Assembly: GCA_947447955.1 (NCBI GenBank)
Contig: CANFLS010000024.1
Coordinates: 1 to 40,698 of the forward strand
Direction of reading: 5' to 3'
Origin: Flavobacteriales bacterium
GTDB taxonomy: Bacteria > Bacteroidota > Bacteroidia > NS11-12g > UBA955
Length of the DNA: 40,698 bases
Program-made: the position numbers and the translations under genes
Part shown: positions 33,186 to 40,698 of the stretch, piece after piece
How positions within the stretch are numbered: the first letter of the stretch is position 1
Layout of the letters: the number at the start of each line of letters is the position of its first letter
Notes under the pieces: model-generated
Databases searched by the model: none
What the model was told of the DNA's origin: nothing
The model's input: the letters and a program-made list of their open reading frames with translations, nothing else

Positions 33186-34448
33186 CTAAGACTTAAATGT
33201 AAAATAAACGAGTAATACTGCGGCCACCGTCATAACTGCCAACGCTGCAAACCCCATGATATTTAAATATCTGGTATTTACATATTCCCCCATGATTTTT
33301 TTGTTGTTTGAAATATGCAAAATAATTGCAATCAAAACAGGTGCGGTAAGTCCGTAAAGAATGGCGGTGTAAATCAACGCATCGATGGGAGAAATGCCTA
33401 TATAATTCATAGATAAGCCAAAAATGAGGGAAATGGCAATAATGGTGTAAAAACCTCTGGCCTCGTGGAATTTCTTATCAAGGCCTTGTTCCCAGCCAAA
33501 AGTTTCGGTAAAAATGTAGGATAAAGAGCCGCTCAAAACGGGAATAGCAATGAAACCTGTACCAATTACGCCAATAGCAAAAAGCAAATAAGCCAAATTA
33601 CCCGCAAGTGGTTTGAGCGCCATGGCTGCTTGTTCAACTGTGTCAATTTTATGAATGCCAGAATTATATAAAACGGTTCCAGTTGTGAGAATAATAAAAT
33701 ACATGACAAATCCAGAAACGGTCATTCCAAAATCTACATCGTTTTTCATTTCGGTCATGATTTTCTTATTAACAATCAGGTGTTTTTTGTGTTCTTCAAC
33801 TTCTACAGAAGCCTGCCAAAAGAATAGATAGGGTGAAATTGTGGTGCCTAAAATACCCACTAAAATGCCAATGAACTCTTTGTTGAAATGTATTTCCGGA
33901 ATAAATGTGGCCTTTGCAATGGCTGCGAAATCTTGTTTATATAAGAATGGAACCACAAAGTAAACCAGCATTACTATGCAAAACCATTTCAAAACTGCTG
34001 CTATTTTTTGATAGGGTAGGTATATAATTAATCCCAATAAAATGACGGTAAAAAGTACACTAAAATAATTGGCATCTATGCTTGGGAAAAGTAAATTCCC
34101 AACGGCGCCCATGCCTGCAATATCGGCACCAATATTCATTACAATAGCTGGAAAGCTAAAAATAAGCATGATGTATAAAACAGGTTGTGGGTAATGCTTT
34201 TTAAGTGTTGCGGTTAATCCTTGCGAAGTTACAATGCCAATTTTGGCACACATTTGTTGAATTGCCGCCATTAGCGGGAATGCCAGAATGGATGTCCATA
34301 AAGTTGACAATCCATAAGCGGCACCTGCTTGAGAGTATGTGGCAATTCCCGATGGGTCATCGTCACTTGCACCGGTTACCAATCCTGGTCCGATGTTTTT
34401 CCAGAATTTAAAGATTTTATTGGGAGATTTGGGTTTTGTTTTGTTCAT
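33186..34448 (-). CDS. NRAMP-related divalent metal transporter
   Basis: 420 residues from the ATG at 34448; the in-frame start 12 codons further up would lie upstream of the transcription start given by the promoter box. About eleven membrane helices. Helix 1 has DPSG (31-34) where Mn/Fe-type NRAMPs have DPGN, and helix 6 has ISPYLFFWQAS (S205, P206, Y207) where they have MPH, so the metal-binding Met is missing. Some NRAMP-related proteins lacking that Met are reported to carry Mg2+ rather than transition metals. The substrate here is therefore uncertain. I give no symbol (mntH would imply Mn). Confidence 0.88.
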   Translation of the reverse strand: MNKTKPKSPNKIFKFWKNIGPGLVTGASDDDPSGIATYSQAGAAYGLSTLWTSILAFPLMAAIQQMCAKIGIVTSQGLTATLKKHYPQPVLYIMLIFSFPAIVMNIGADIAGMGAVGNLLFPSIDANYFSVLFTVILLGLIIYLPYQKIAAVLKWFCIVMLVYFVVPFLYKQDFAAIAKATFIPEIHFNKEFIGILVGILGTTISPYLFFWQASVEVEEHKKHLIVNKKIMTEMKNDVDFGMTVSGFVMYFIILTTGTVLYNSGIHKIDTVEQAAMALKPLAGNLAYLLFAIGVIGTGFIAIPVLSGSLSYIFTETFGWEQGLDKKFHEARGFYTIIAISLIFGLSMNYIGISPIDALIYTAILYGLTAPVLIAIILHISNNKKIMGEYVNTRYLNIMGFAALAVMTVAAVLLVYFTFKS

Positions 34449-34481
34449 GTTTGTTGAACGATGAGAAATTTCAGAGTTAAA

Positions 34482-34512
34482 CAAATATAACGAATTTGCA
34501 GGGTAATAGCAA
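34482..34512 (-). promoter_or_regulatory. Promoter of the NRAMP-related gene
   Basis: Minus strand: TTG (34512-34510), 20-nt spacer, TATATTTG (34489-34482), 33 nt before the ATG at 34448. This supports the downstream start. Both elements match the consensus. Confidence 0.7.
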
Positions 34513-34514
34513 GG

Positions 34515-35216
34515 TTAATCCCACCAAAGATAAAGACGTTTGTTCTTCATCATTTCGTTTTTATAAACCACCAAATAGCCTGTTCCTTGATTCACTACGT
34601 CGGGGCAGATGTTATAAATTTGTTGCGCCAATTCCCTCCAATTTTGCGGATCTTTATTGATTAAAAATTCGCAATAATCGCCAGATGCGCCAATGAGTTC
34701 CAAATCTAAATCTTTGTCCCACCGTTGAATTATATGTATCAAACTGTCGTTGTCAATGTCGTAATTAAAGGCACTTGTTTTGATGTCGCGTAAAATTTTA
34801 TATTTATCGGTGGTTTTGAAAATTCCAAGCCTGTCGGGTTTGTCGTTCACGCTAAAATTGTTTTCGAGCATGAATATGGTATAACCTTTTTTCTTGAATT
34901 CATCTTTCAAAGAAAAAATGGTATTGTATGAATCGGTATTTTTGATGTCAATGGTAATTCCTTTTAGATGGATTGGGTTGATTTCTAATTCATTGCTGTC
35001 TGAAATGGCCCGCGATAAAGAGTAATGAAAAGGCTCAATTTTACCATCACTAAACTCACGAATTCTTTTATACACTTCCAAATCAACACCCATTGAATCA
35101 CAAACTTTTTTGTCTTTGGTTTCTATTGTACCAATCGATTTGTTTTGCTTAGGAAGAAAATCACAACCAACAAAAATCACGAAAACAAAAGTTAAGATAA
35201 TGCGAAAATGAATCAT
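34515..35216 (-). CDS. DUF4253 lipoprotein
   Basis: 233 residues. Signal peptide with lipobox FVGC (lipidation at C18). The C-terminal ~110 residues match DUF4253: 'TSAFNYDIDNDSLIHIIQRW', 'ELIGASGDYCEFLINKDPQN', 'DVVNQGTG', and the characteristic end LYLWWD. Members with a lipobox are less common, as many are cytosolic. The function is unknown. A promoter lies 5 nt upstream (separate entry). Confidence 0.85.
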   Translation of the reverse strand: MIHFRIILTFVFVIFVGCDFLPKQNKSIGTIETKDKKVCDSMGVDLEVYKRIREFSDGKIEPFHYSLSRAISDSNELEINPIHLKGITIDIKNTDSYNTIFSLKDEFKKKGYTIFMLENNFSVNDKPDRLGIFKTTDKYKILRDIKTSAFNYDIDNDSLIHIIQRWDKDLDLELIGASGDYCEFLINKDPQNWRELAQQIYNICPDVVNQGTGYLVVYKNEMMKNKRLYLWWD

Positions 35217-35221
35217 TGGTT

Positions 35222-35248
35222 CAAAATTAATTGATTGTTGGGAATCAA
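35222..35248 (-). promoter_or_regulatory. Promoter of the DUF4253 lipoprotein gene, near-leaderless
   Basis: Minus strand: TTG (35248-35246), 16-nt spacer, TAATTTTG (35229-35222), 5 nt before the ATG at 35216. Confidence 0.55.
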
Positions 35249-35322
35249 CCTAATTGCGTATTTTTGAAAGTTAGGAATTATACAAAAATCCACAGATTTA
35301 TTTTAAACTTACACAATATCAT

Positions 35323-35751
35323 ATGGAAAAGATTACATTCATTTTAAAAGGGCTCTTAGTTTTATTCGTGGCTTTGTTTATTGGAGGGGAATTAAATATG
35401 TTCATTGTTGAAAATGGACATTACTTGATTGCTAATCCTCCAGGTACAGATTTTACAACCACTGAAGGTTTGAAGAAATCCATGCATTTGATGCAGCCCA
35501 AGCATTTCCTTATGCCTTTTTTGGCGCATGCCTTAGGAGCATTATTGTCTGCAATTATTGTTGTGAAACTCATGCCGTCAAAAGCGAAACTTTTGTCGTA
35601 CTTGGTTGGTCTGATGTTTTTTGTTGGCGGAGTAATGATGATTTCCATGGTGCCTAGTCCACTTTGGTTTACCATTGTCGATCTGGTTTTTGCATATATT
35701 CCGATGTCGTTCATTGCTTTGAAACTATTTTATAAATCAAATGAAAATTAG
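35323..35751 (+). CDS. Four-helix membrane protein of unknown function
   Basis: 142 residues, four hydrophobic helices (~7-25, ~60-84, ~88-108, ~113-133). I recognise no named family. It overlaps the GNAT gene downstream by 11 nt, so the two are probably coexpressed. Confidence 0.75.
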   Translation: MEKITFILKGLLVLFVALFIGGELNMFIVENGHYLIANPPGTDFTTTEGLKKSMHLMQPKHFLMPFLAHALGALLSAIIVVKLMPSKAKLLSYLVGLMFFVGGVMMISMVPSPLWFTIVDLVFAYIPMSFIALKLFYKSNEN

Positions 35752-36226
35752 AAAATATACGCCTAGTGATTTTGAGGGATGCATGGCCGTTTTTGATAGC
35801 AATTTGCCGTTGTATTTTGATTATTCAGAAAGAGACATGTTTTCAAATTGGTTGGCGCATTGTGGTAACAATGCCTTTGAATATCAAAGTCCTACATATT
35901 CAAATGCTGAATTTGATTCCTACGAAGTGGTTGAAGATGAAACCGGAAAAATTGTAGGTTGTGGTGGCTACTATATTTGCAAAGATCTGCTGGAGGCTCG
36001 AATGGCTTGGGGAATGATTCATTCGGATTATCATGGAAAAGGAATTGGAACGTTGTTGTTTCAATCCCGAGAAGAAGAACTTTCGCGGAAATATCCGAAG
36101 CACATTATCACTTTAGGAACCAGTCAGCATACATTCCCTTTTTATGAAAAAATGGGAATGCGAGTGCTAGAAATTATTCCAAATGGGTATGGTGAAAATT
36201 TGCACCAATACAATATGGAAAAGTAA
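35741..36226 (+). CDS. GNAT-family N-acetyltransferase
   Basis: 161 residues. Acetyl-CoA binding loop YHGKGIG (a variant of Q/RxxGxG/A) after the strand ARMAWGMIHSDY, then the closing FYEKMGMRVLEI. The N-terminal MKIRKYTPSDFEGCMAVFDS is typical. The acceptor substrate is unknown. It starts 11 nt inside the end of the preceding membrane-protein gene. Confidence 0.9.
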   Translation: MKIRKYTPSDFEGCMAVFDSNLPLYFDYSERDMFSNWLAHCGNNAFEYQSPTYSNAEFDSYEVVEDETGKIVGCGGYYICKDLLEARMAWGMIHSDYHGKGIGTLLFQSREEELSRKYPKHIITLGTSQHTFPFYEKMGMRVLEIIPNGYGENLHQYNMEK

Positions 36227-36273
36227 ACATGTTTGGTTTTGTTACAAATTTCAATGAAAACCCTTGTCAAACC

Positions 36274-36819
36274 TCACTTCTGAACCGTTATCTGTATTTT
36301 AGATAAATCAAATCCTTTGGATTGCAATCGGATGATGATTTCTTGGTAGATTTTTTCATCCATTTTGGGAGTGCGACATAAAATCCATAAGTATTCTCTG
36401 TTTGGATGACTCACTACTGCATAGCTGTAATCATCGGCCAAATCTATGATCCAGTATTTGCCTTTGAATGGCCAAAAGAATTGAACTTTTAATTTGGAAT
36501 TACCCGTGTTTTCATCAATAAAGGCTTTGCCTTTTATGTATGTTTCTCTTCCGTTTATGCTGTCTTTATTGCATCTGTTTTCAACAATGATGTAGCCCTT
36601 ATCGGTTGGAGTATATTCAGCCGTTGTGCAGTGACAACCTTTTTGAAACCTTTGGGGATAAGAGGCAATTTCATGCCATTTTCCTGCAAACTTATTTAAG
36701 TCAACATATGGAACAGTTTCTAATGTTTGTGCATGAGATTTCATGGTTGTCAGGGCAATTAAAAATGAAATAAATAAAGTGATAGATCTAGAAAATGGGA
36801 AATTTGTCATTGAGCCCAT
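36274..36819 (-). CDS. blc: Lipocalin (Blc family)
   Basis: 181 residues from the ATG at 36819, which shares one base with the upstream stop (TGATG); an ATG at 36810 would also work. Signal peptide ends near KSHAQ (no lipobox, unlike E. coli Blc). The lipocalin motif FAGKWHEIASYPQRFQKGC is followed by AEYTPTDKGYIIVENRC and the closing AVVSHPNREYLWILCRTPKM. Binds lipids or hydrophobic compounds at the envelope. It lies downstream of the DUF3291 gene in one operon. Confidence 0.9.
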   Translation of the reverse strand: MGSMTNFPFSRSITLFISFLIALTTMKSHAQTLETVPYVDLNKFAGKWHEIASYPQRFQKGCHCTTAEYTPTDKGYIIVENRCNKDSINGRETYIKGKAFIDENTGNSKLKVQFFWPFKGKYWIIDLADDYSYAVVSHPNREYLWILCRTPKMDEKIYQEIIIRLQSKGFDLSKIQITVQK

Positions 36820-37148
36820 CAATAGTCTTTTCCTTTTTCTTGAAGTAGGGTAAAGGCATCATCCCAGTTTGGAATCGTTTCAGATTCATAACCATAGGTT
36901 CTTCCGGTGGCAATGCTGTGAAACGCTTTCATTGCTTTTAAATGTGCGCCACTGCGCATAAATTCAAGCATTACCTCACGGCTTTCCCAAGCCGAAACAG
37001 TGCATTGGTAGCCATGCATTTGCTTTGTAGAAGTATGGATGTTCCCTTTTGATTTTTCTGCTTGGCGGAATGAAGGAATTGCCAAAAACCAAAATTTAAG
37101 AAAACTAAAAAATCCTTTTGGCTTTAGGCCAGTAATTGAAATATACAC
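36819..37148 (-). CDS. DUF3291-like / ABM-fold protein
   Basis: 109 residues beginning at a GTG (37148). Features SITGLKPKGFFSFLKFWF, SAWESREVMLEFMRSGAHLKAM and the late GRTYGYESETIPNWDDAF are typical of DUF3291, a dimeric alpha/beta-barrel family related to antibiotic-biosynthesis monooxygenases. The substrate is unknown. A TACATTTG box lies 4 nt upstream, supporting the GTG start. The lipocalin gene follows directly. Confidence 0.75.
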   Translation of the reverse strand: MYISITGLKPKGFFSFLKFWFLAIPSFRQAEKSKGNIHTSTKQMHGYQCTVSAWESREVMLEFMRSGAHLKAMKAFHSIATGRTYGYESETIPNWDDAFTLLQEKGKDY

Positions 37149-37152
37149 AACT

Positions 37153-37160
37153 CAAATGTA
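37153..37160 (-). promoter_or_regulatory. -7 box (TACATTTG) 4 nt before the GTG of the DUF3291 gene
   Basis: Exact TAnnTTTG on the minus strand; no clear -33 TTG. If functional, the mRNA would be leaderless. Confidence 0.45.
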
Positions 37161-37182
37161 AACAAATTCTTCCTGAAAGGAA

Positions 37183-37554
37183 TTAAGAATTTGTTGTATT
37201 ATTTAATTTGTGATATGTAAAATAAGAGGTAAGCAATAAGCCCAAGAAAATCAACGACATCATTCCAAACGGAACCATTGCATCTCCAACTGCTACATGG
37301 GCAATAAATGCGGTGATGTACATAATTCCATAGCCAACATAAGCCCATTCTTTAAATCTTGCTGGGATTTGCGGCACAATTAACAACACCAATCCTATGA
37401 GTTGCCCAATGCTTACTTCTAAGCCTAAGTAACGCGGAATCAAAAGGTGATTAGCCCCATCGATTGCCATTTGAGAATTCATTTGAATGGCGCCTAAAGA
37501 AAATAAGCAAATAATGCTGGTTGATATCCAATAGATGATTTTAGTAGTTTTCAT
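37183..37554 (-). CDS. DoxX-like membrane protein
   Basis: 123 residues from the ATG at 37554; a longer in-frame start 18 codons up is less likely. Four membrane helices, with the DoxX-type pattern HLLIPRYLGLEVSIGQLIGLVLLI and a conserved FKEWAYVGYGIMYITAFIAHVAVGD. Inner membrane; role in redox or sulfur metabolism is known for some relatives only. TAATTTTG at 37572-37579 lies 17 nt upstream. Confidence 0.85.
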   Translation of the reverse strand: MKTTKIIYWISTSIICLFSLGAIQMNSQMAIDGANHLLIPRYLGLEVSIGQLIGLVLLIVPQIPARFKEWAYVGYGIMYITAFIAHVAVGDAMVPFGMMSLIFLGLLLTSYFTYHKLNNTTNS

Positions 37555-37571
37555 AGTTCGTATTTTATATG

Positions 37572-37579
37572 CAAAATTA
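37572..37579 (-). promoter_or_regulatory. -7 box (TAATTTTG) of the DoxX-like gene
   Basis: Exact TAnnTTTG, 17 nt before the ATG at 37554. Its position supports the short start. Confidence 0.45.
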
Positions 37580-37628
37580 AATAAAATACTTAAAAAAGTA
37601 AAATGCAAATATTATGCGACTCTTGCGA

Positions 37629-38489
37629 TTATTGAATCACAATTTTCTGAGACCAAGAACCGTTGATGTCATTTACTTGAAGGAAATAAATTCCGGCTTT
37701 CAAATTGCCACGGCTAACCTCATAAATTGAACCTTGAAAATTGGTTATCACATTTGTCTTTTGTCCCTCAAAATTATAAAGAACAATTATTGCATTTCTT
37801 AAGGGTTTTTCAAATTGAATGGTAGCGTTTTCGGTAAATGGGTTGGGGGAAATGGTAGCGTGTAATTTCTGATTTTTGAAGTTTTGCAGTCCAGAATAAA
37901 ATTCCCCACAGGTTGTTCCGTTCTTTTTGAAAAAATTTAAAATGTAGGAAGTGTGAATGGGACCGTGGGGATCGTCTTTTGAAAAATATGGCCCACCCAA
38001 TCCTTCAACAAAATAGGTGAAATGTTCTACAGGTTCAAACCACATAGAATCAAGTTTACCTGGTGACTTAGCCCAAACATTGCGGTTGCAAAAAGATGAA
38101 TAAAATGAATCTTTGATGGTACATTCAGTTGATTCGTTGTAATGTATTGCCAAGTCATTTAAATGCATTATGGGTTGAATAATTGTATCAATTAAATCAG
38201 TTGCATGGCAAGTATCACAGCGTTGTGGAGTGAAATATGATCGGCGAATTGTATAAAAAATGGTATCTTGTTTAGTAGAAAATGCTTTCTTCAATATAAA
38301 ATGCGTTTCATACGTTGGGGGTCCAGGTTGATTTGGATAAACACCGCTGTAATCATGAACTCCTTGAATAATATCTCCAACTTCAAAATTGTAAACTTGC
38401 CCGTTGGTAAGTTCCTTTTGCGCATTAGCATTTTTTTCAATCAAAAAGCTAATAATCAGCAAGGTAATTTTGAATAAATTGATATTCAT
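37629..38489 (-). CDS. T9SS cargo protein of unknown function
   Basis: 286 residues. Signal peptide MNINLFKITLLIISFLIEKNANAQ. A central domain (~25-205), with Cys pairs (RCDTCHA) and strands, matches no family I know. A T9SS type A sorting domain (~212-286, ISPNPFTENATIQFEKPLR...LKAGIYFLQV...KIVIQ) completes it. It lies 100 bp downstream of the formylglycine-enzyme-fold gene, same strand. Confidence 0.8.
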   Translation of the reverse strand: MNINLFKITLLIISFLIEKNANAQKELTNGQVYNFEVGDIIQGVHDYSGVYPNQPGPPTYETHFILKKAFSTKQDTIFYTIRRSYFTPQRCDTCHATDLIDTIIQPIMHLNDLAIHYNESTECTIKDSFYSSFCNRNVWAKSPGKLDSMWFEPVEHFTYFVEGLGGPYFSKDDPHGPIHTSYILNFFKKNGTTCGEFYSGLQNFKNQKLHATISPNPFTENATIQFEKPLRNAIIVLYNFEGQKTNVITNFQGSIYEVSRGNLKAGIYFLQVNDINGSWSQKIVIQ

Positions 38490-38589
38490 ACTGCTAATTT
38501 AACACATAATTGGCGAAATCTAAGATTGGATGAGGTGAGGATTGTTTGATATGACAAACATTTTACAATGTTTCAATCAGAAATACGAT

Positions 38590-39846
38590 TTAAAATTCAG
38601 GAGTGATGGTTCGTCTGAATTTTTTCATGCTGTAGGCGGCAACCCTAAATCCGATGAAAGAATTAGATTCATCTGCTTTTAGAACGGTTCTGCTTCCAAT
38701 GGTGCATGCTGCTTCGGGCAAATTCCAGGCACCTCCTTTGATGATAAAACCTTCGTCGGTTGCTTCGCCAGTACGAAACCCCATTTCGGTGCTTGTCCAT
38801 TCAGCCACATTGCCCTGCATGTTGTAACATCCTGCATCGTTGGGCAAATATGATTCAACCGTAGTGGAATAAATTGCGCCATCGCTGCTGTATTGGTTGT
38901 TGTTTGGCAAAACGTTGGCAATGTAACAACCGCTTGCATTTCTTATGTAGTTATGAAATACGGGTGATCCGGAAGATTTTTTTGAGGGATGTTTGGCTAT
39001 CACAGAAGCCGCTGCTTCCCAATCGTGTTCGTTGGGTAAACTGAAATAAATGCTTGTGTTATCGATGGTTAGATCTTCACTTTGGTTTTCAGTTAACCAA
39101 CGGCAATACAAGAGCGCTTGTTTTTGAGACACACCAACCACTGGGAAATTTTGATAAGCTGGATGACTGAAATATAGCTGACTCATGGGATTGTTGTTCA
39201 TTTTTTGAAAATCGGTATTCCAACATAGGGTGTTGGGATAGATTGGAATTCCCTTAAATTTAATCTTCGACCAATTTAAATTGCGTGGTTGCAATTCTGC
39301 CCAATTGCTTGCAGGTTTTAAATTATCGGTCATCATCATTGGTGTTGAGTCGTTGTTGACAGACAACCATTGTTCAACGGCTAAAATGTATTCTGGTGAA
39401 TTCCATTTGTATTTTGAAGTGATTTCTTTTTTGTTAGTTTGCATCCATTTTTTGATACAGTCAATTACAAACGCATTGTATTCTTTGTTAGAAACTTCAG
39501 TTTTAGAAATAAAGAAATTAGGTCCTTCAATATTTTTATTCAAATCATATACTTTGTTTGCTGGAATTTGTGCGTGAATAAATTCAGAATCGTGATTGTA
39601 ATACGGTTCCATTTTGTTAAAATTATTGACTCTCAATCCATTTGGGTATTGATTTGCAACAAGGTAATAGACTCTATTTGTATCGTTTACGGCGGATTGG
39701 GTGCCTTCGATGTAACTCCATTTTTTGCCTAATTTATTTTTGAATTTAGACATTTGTGCAAATGATTGATTTGTAATTAAAAGTATGGCAATTACAAAAA
39801 CGGAAATTGATTTGAATGGGTTCATTTTATAAAACATTGTATTCAT
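38590..39846 (-). CDS. Formylglycine-generating-enzyme-fold (SUMF1/FGE) secreted protein
   Basis: 418 residues from the ATG at 39846, or 411 from the ATG at 39825. Signal peptide ends near QSFAQ, with no lipobox. The FGE-sulfatase domain spans ~110-405: FFISKTEVSNKEYNAFV, FPVVGVSQKQALLYCRWL, SLPNEHDWEAAA, CYNMQGNVAEWTS, IKGGAWNLPEAACTIGSRT, IGFRVA. Bacteroidota use this fold in the gliding/T9SS ring proteins GldK and GldJ as well as in true FGEs. Without a lipobox it is not a standard GldK/GldJ. The catalytic Cys pair of true FGE is not evident. Confidence 0.85.
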   Translation of the reverse strand: MNTMFYKMNPFKSISVFVIAILLITNQSFAQMSKFKNKLGKKWSYIEGTQSAVNDTNRVYYLVANQYPNGLRVNNFNKMEPYYNHDSEFIHAQIPANKVYDLNKNIEGPNFFISKTEVSNKEYNAFVIDCIKKWMQTNKKEITSKYKWNSPEYILAVEQWLSVNNDSTPMMMTDNLKPASNWAELQPRNLNWSKIKFKGIPIYPNTLCWNTDFQKMNNNPMSQLYFSHPAYQNFPVVGVSQKQALLYCRWLTENQSEDLTIDNTSIYFSLPNEHDWEAAASVIAKHPSKKSSGSPVFHNYIRNASGCYIANVLPNNNQYSSDGAIYSTTVESYLPNDAGCYNMQGNVAEWTSTEMGFRTGEATDEGFIIKGGAWNLPEAACTIGSRTVLKADESNSFIGFRVAAYSMKKFRRTITPEF

Positions 39847-39913
39847 GTTTGGCTAATGAATAACGACAAATGGTTTAGAAAATTGTATTATTTGGAATAA
39901 TACTATTCAAGGA

Positions 39914-40228
39914 TTATATATCAATTGATATTTTCAAATGCGCACCCAATCCAACTTGAATGATTCGCATTAAAGTTGACAAACGAATGTCGCTGGCATC
40001 ATTTTCAATTCTAGAAATATAGGTTTTTGTGGTACCACATTTTTCTGCCAATTGAGTTTGTGTAAGGCCTTTTTCTTTGCGCAATTCTTGTATTACAACA
40101 CCCAATTTGAATGCTTCAAACTCTTGTTCGTATTGTTCTCTGGTTGTAGAACCTGCAACACCATATTCTTTATCCAAATGATCAGAAAATGAGGTTAAGT
40201 TATTTGATGGTTTTTTCATAGAATACAC
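39914..40228 (-). CDS. XRE/HigA-like helix-turn-helix regulator
   Basis: 104 residues from a GTG at 40228, or 101 from the ATG at 40219, which I prefer. The N-terminal extension (~1-40) is of antitoxin type. The helix-turn-helix is at ~44-97 (IQELRKEKGLTQTQLAEKCG, TKTYISRIENDASDIRL). Such proteins are often HigA-type antitoxins of the HigB-HigA order, but no toxin gene sits beside it here. On the minus strand TTG (40267-40265), 20 nt, TAACTTCG (40244-40237) form a near-consensus promoter. Confidence 0.85.
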   Translation of the reverse strand: MYSMKKPSNNLTSFSDHLDKEYGVAGSTTREQYEQEFEAFKLGVVIQELRKEKGLTQTQLAEKCGTTKTYISRIENDASDIRLSTLMRIIQVGLGAHLKISIDI

Positions 40229-40298
40229 GAGTTATACGAAGTTACCTATTTAGATAACAATATGCAAGTCCATTATTTGCGAAAATTGCGAATGTAAG

Positions 40299-40698
40299 TT
40301 AGGAGACTATAGTTCCCAATAAAATTGCTTCTCTTAAAATTTTTAGATCTATATCTTTGATTGTCTTGAATTTGATGCAGTACCCAGTGACCTTGGCTTT
40401 GCCAATTGTAGGACCAATTAATTTCACTAAATCAATTTTATTGCGAATTCCCATGATATAAACAGAAATACCAGTTGTGTTTGCGCTCAATCCAATTTGG
40501 TAAAACTCTCTGGTGGTTCCATTTGCATAGGAAATGGTAAAATTGCCGTACCCGATATTGGGGTTGCTTACCACTTTGTTATTTGCATCAATTCCCGATT
40601 CAAACCAAAGCTTACAATTGGGTATCCATTCAAGAAACAACGCATGCAATTGTTTCATCTCGCTGCATTTGGGTTCGGGTATGCTTTCTAAATAATGG
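40299..40698 (-). CDS. DUF1801 protein, 5' end beyond right edge
   Basis: The frame stays open upstream of the internal ATG at 40658 to the window edge, and the extra residues (HYLESIPEPKCSE, then MKQLHALFLEWIPNCKLWF) match the start region of DUF1801, so the true start lies outside the window. Then come KVVSNPNIGYGNF and REFYQIGLSAN, and a closing strand-helix region. A second DUF1801 member is encoded at 31507-31848. Confidence 0.85.
   Translation of the reverse strand, partial: HYLESIPEPKCSEMKQLHALFLEWIPNCKLWFESGIDANNKVVSNPNIGYGNFTISYANGTTREFYQIGLSANTTGISVYIMGIRNKIDLVKLIGPTIGKAKVTGYCIKFKTIKDIDLKILREAILLGTIVS

Noticed and set aside
40233..40245. TATACGAAGTTAC matches one loxP arm at 12 of 13 positions.
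   Set aside because: There is no second arm at the required 8-bp spacing and no Cre-like gene nearby; it overlaps the promoter of the XRE gene and is most likely chance.
39914..40698. XRE regulator and DUF1801 gene as a toxin-antitoxin pair.
   Set aside because: They are 70 bp apart with separate promoter signals, and DUF1801 is not a known toxin; no HigB-like protein is visible.

Overview
This window comes from a low-GC member of the Bacteroidota. Several things point that way: six proteins end in a type IX secretion (T9SS) type A sorting domain (the xxPNP start and a K-rich end); promoters fit the TTG-(16-23)-TAnnTTTG pattern; an RHS core carries the Bacteroidota-style YPFG motif; and the gene order sigma-54 activator, lptE, TPR protein, secG is of a Bacteroidota kind. 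I cannot name a genus. No rRNA, tRNA, CRISPR array or insertion sequence was seen.

Layout. 1-792: the 5' part of a minus-strand beta-propeller-like gene leaving the left edge. 902-7262: a visibly AT-rich accessory stretch with two modules. The first is a coupled operon of a coiled-coil/outer-membrane-barrel protein, a short orphan RHS tip with a C-terminal toxin-like domain, and a likely immunity gene. The second is a tyrosine recombinase bracketed by two divergent response-regulator-like proteins, both with Glu in place of the phospho-acceptor Asp, with palindromes upstream of each. 7295-18078: core genes (tex, hutU, the sigma-54 activator-lptE-TPR-secG operon, parC and a coupled methyltransferase). 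18081-24729: a DUF4199-like membrane protein, a NatA/NatB-type ABC exporter, two convergent T9SS cargo genes and corA. 24918-30219: three more T9SS cargo proteins, two being tandem paralogues and one built from seven ~100-residue Cys-rich repeats. 30318-40698: many small housekeeping or accessory genes (DUF1569, GyrI-like, a pirin-molybdopterin-fold-DUF1801-YdeI operon, an NRAMP-related transporter, DUF4253, GNAT, lipocalin, DUF3291, DoxX), a sixth T9SS cargo, a formylglycine-generating-enzyme-fold protein, an XRE regulator, and a DUF1801 gene cut by the right edge.

The most interesting observations are: (1) the barrel/RHS-tip/immunity operon, a compact polymorphic-toxin arrangement without a long RHS shell; (2) the recombinase flanked by two Asp-to-Glu receiver proteins and nearby palindromes; (3) a strikingly over-represented motif, GTCCCTCA (9 copies on both strands, against roughly 0.5 expected by my rough calculation), often extended to TCCCTCAAAA, in several reading frames and between genes; (4) -7 promoter boxes only 3-5 nt before start codons, implying leaderless mRNAs; and (5) convergent genes whose overlapping TTAA stops lie inside inverted repeats that could act as two-way terminators.
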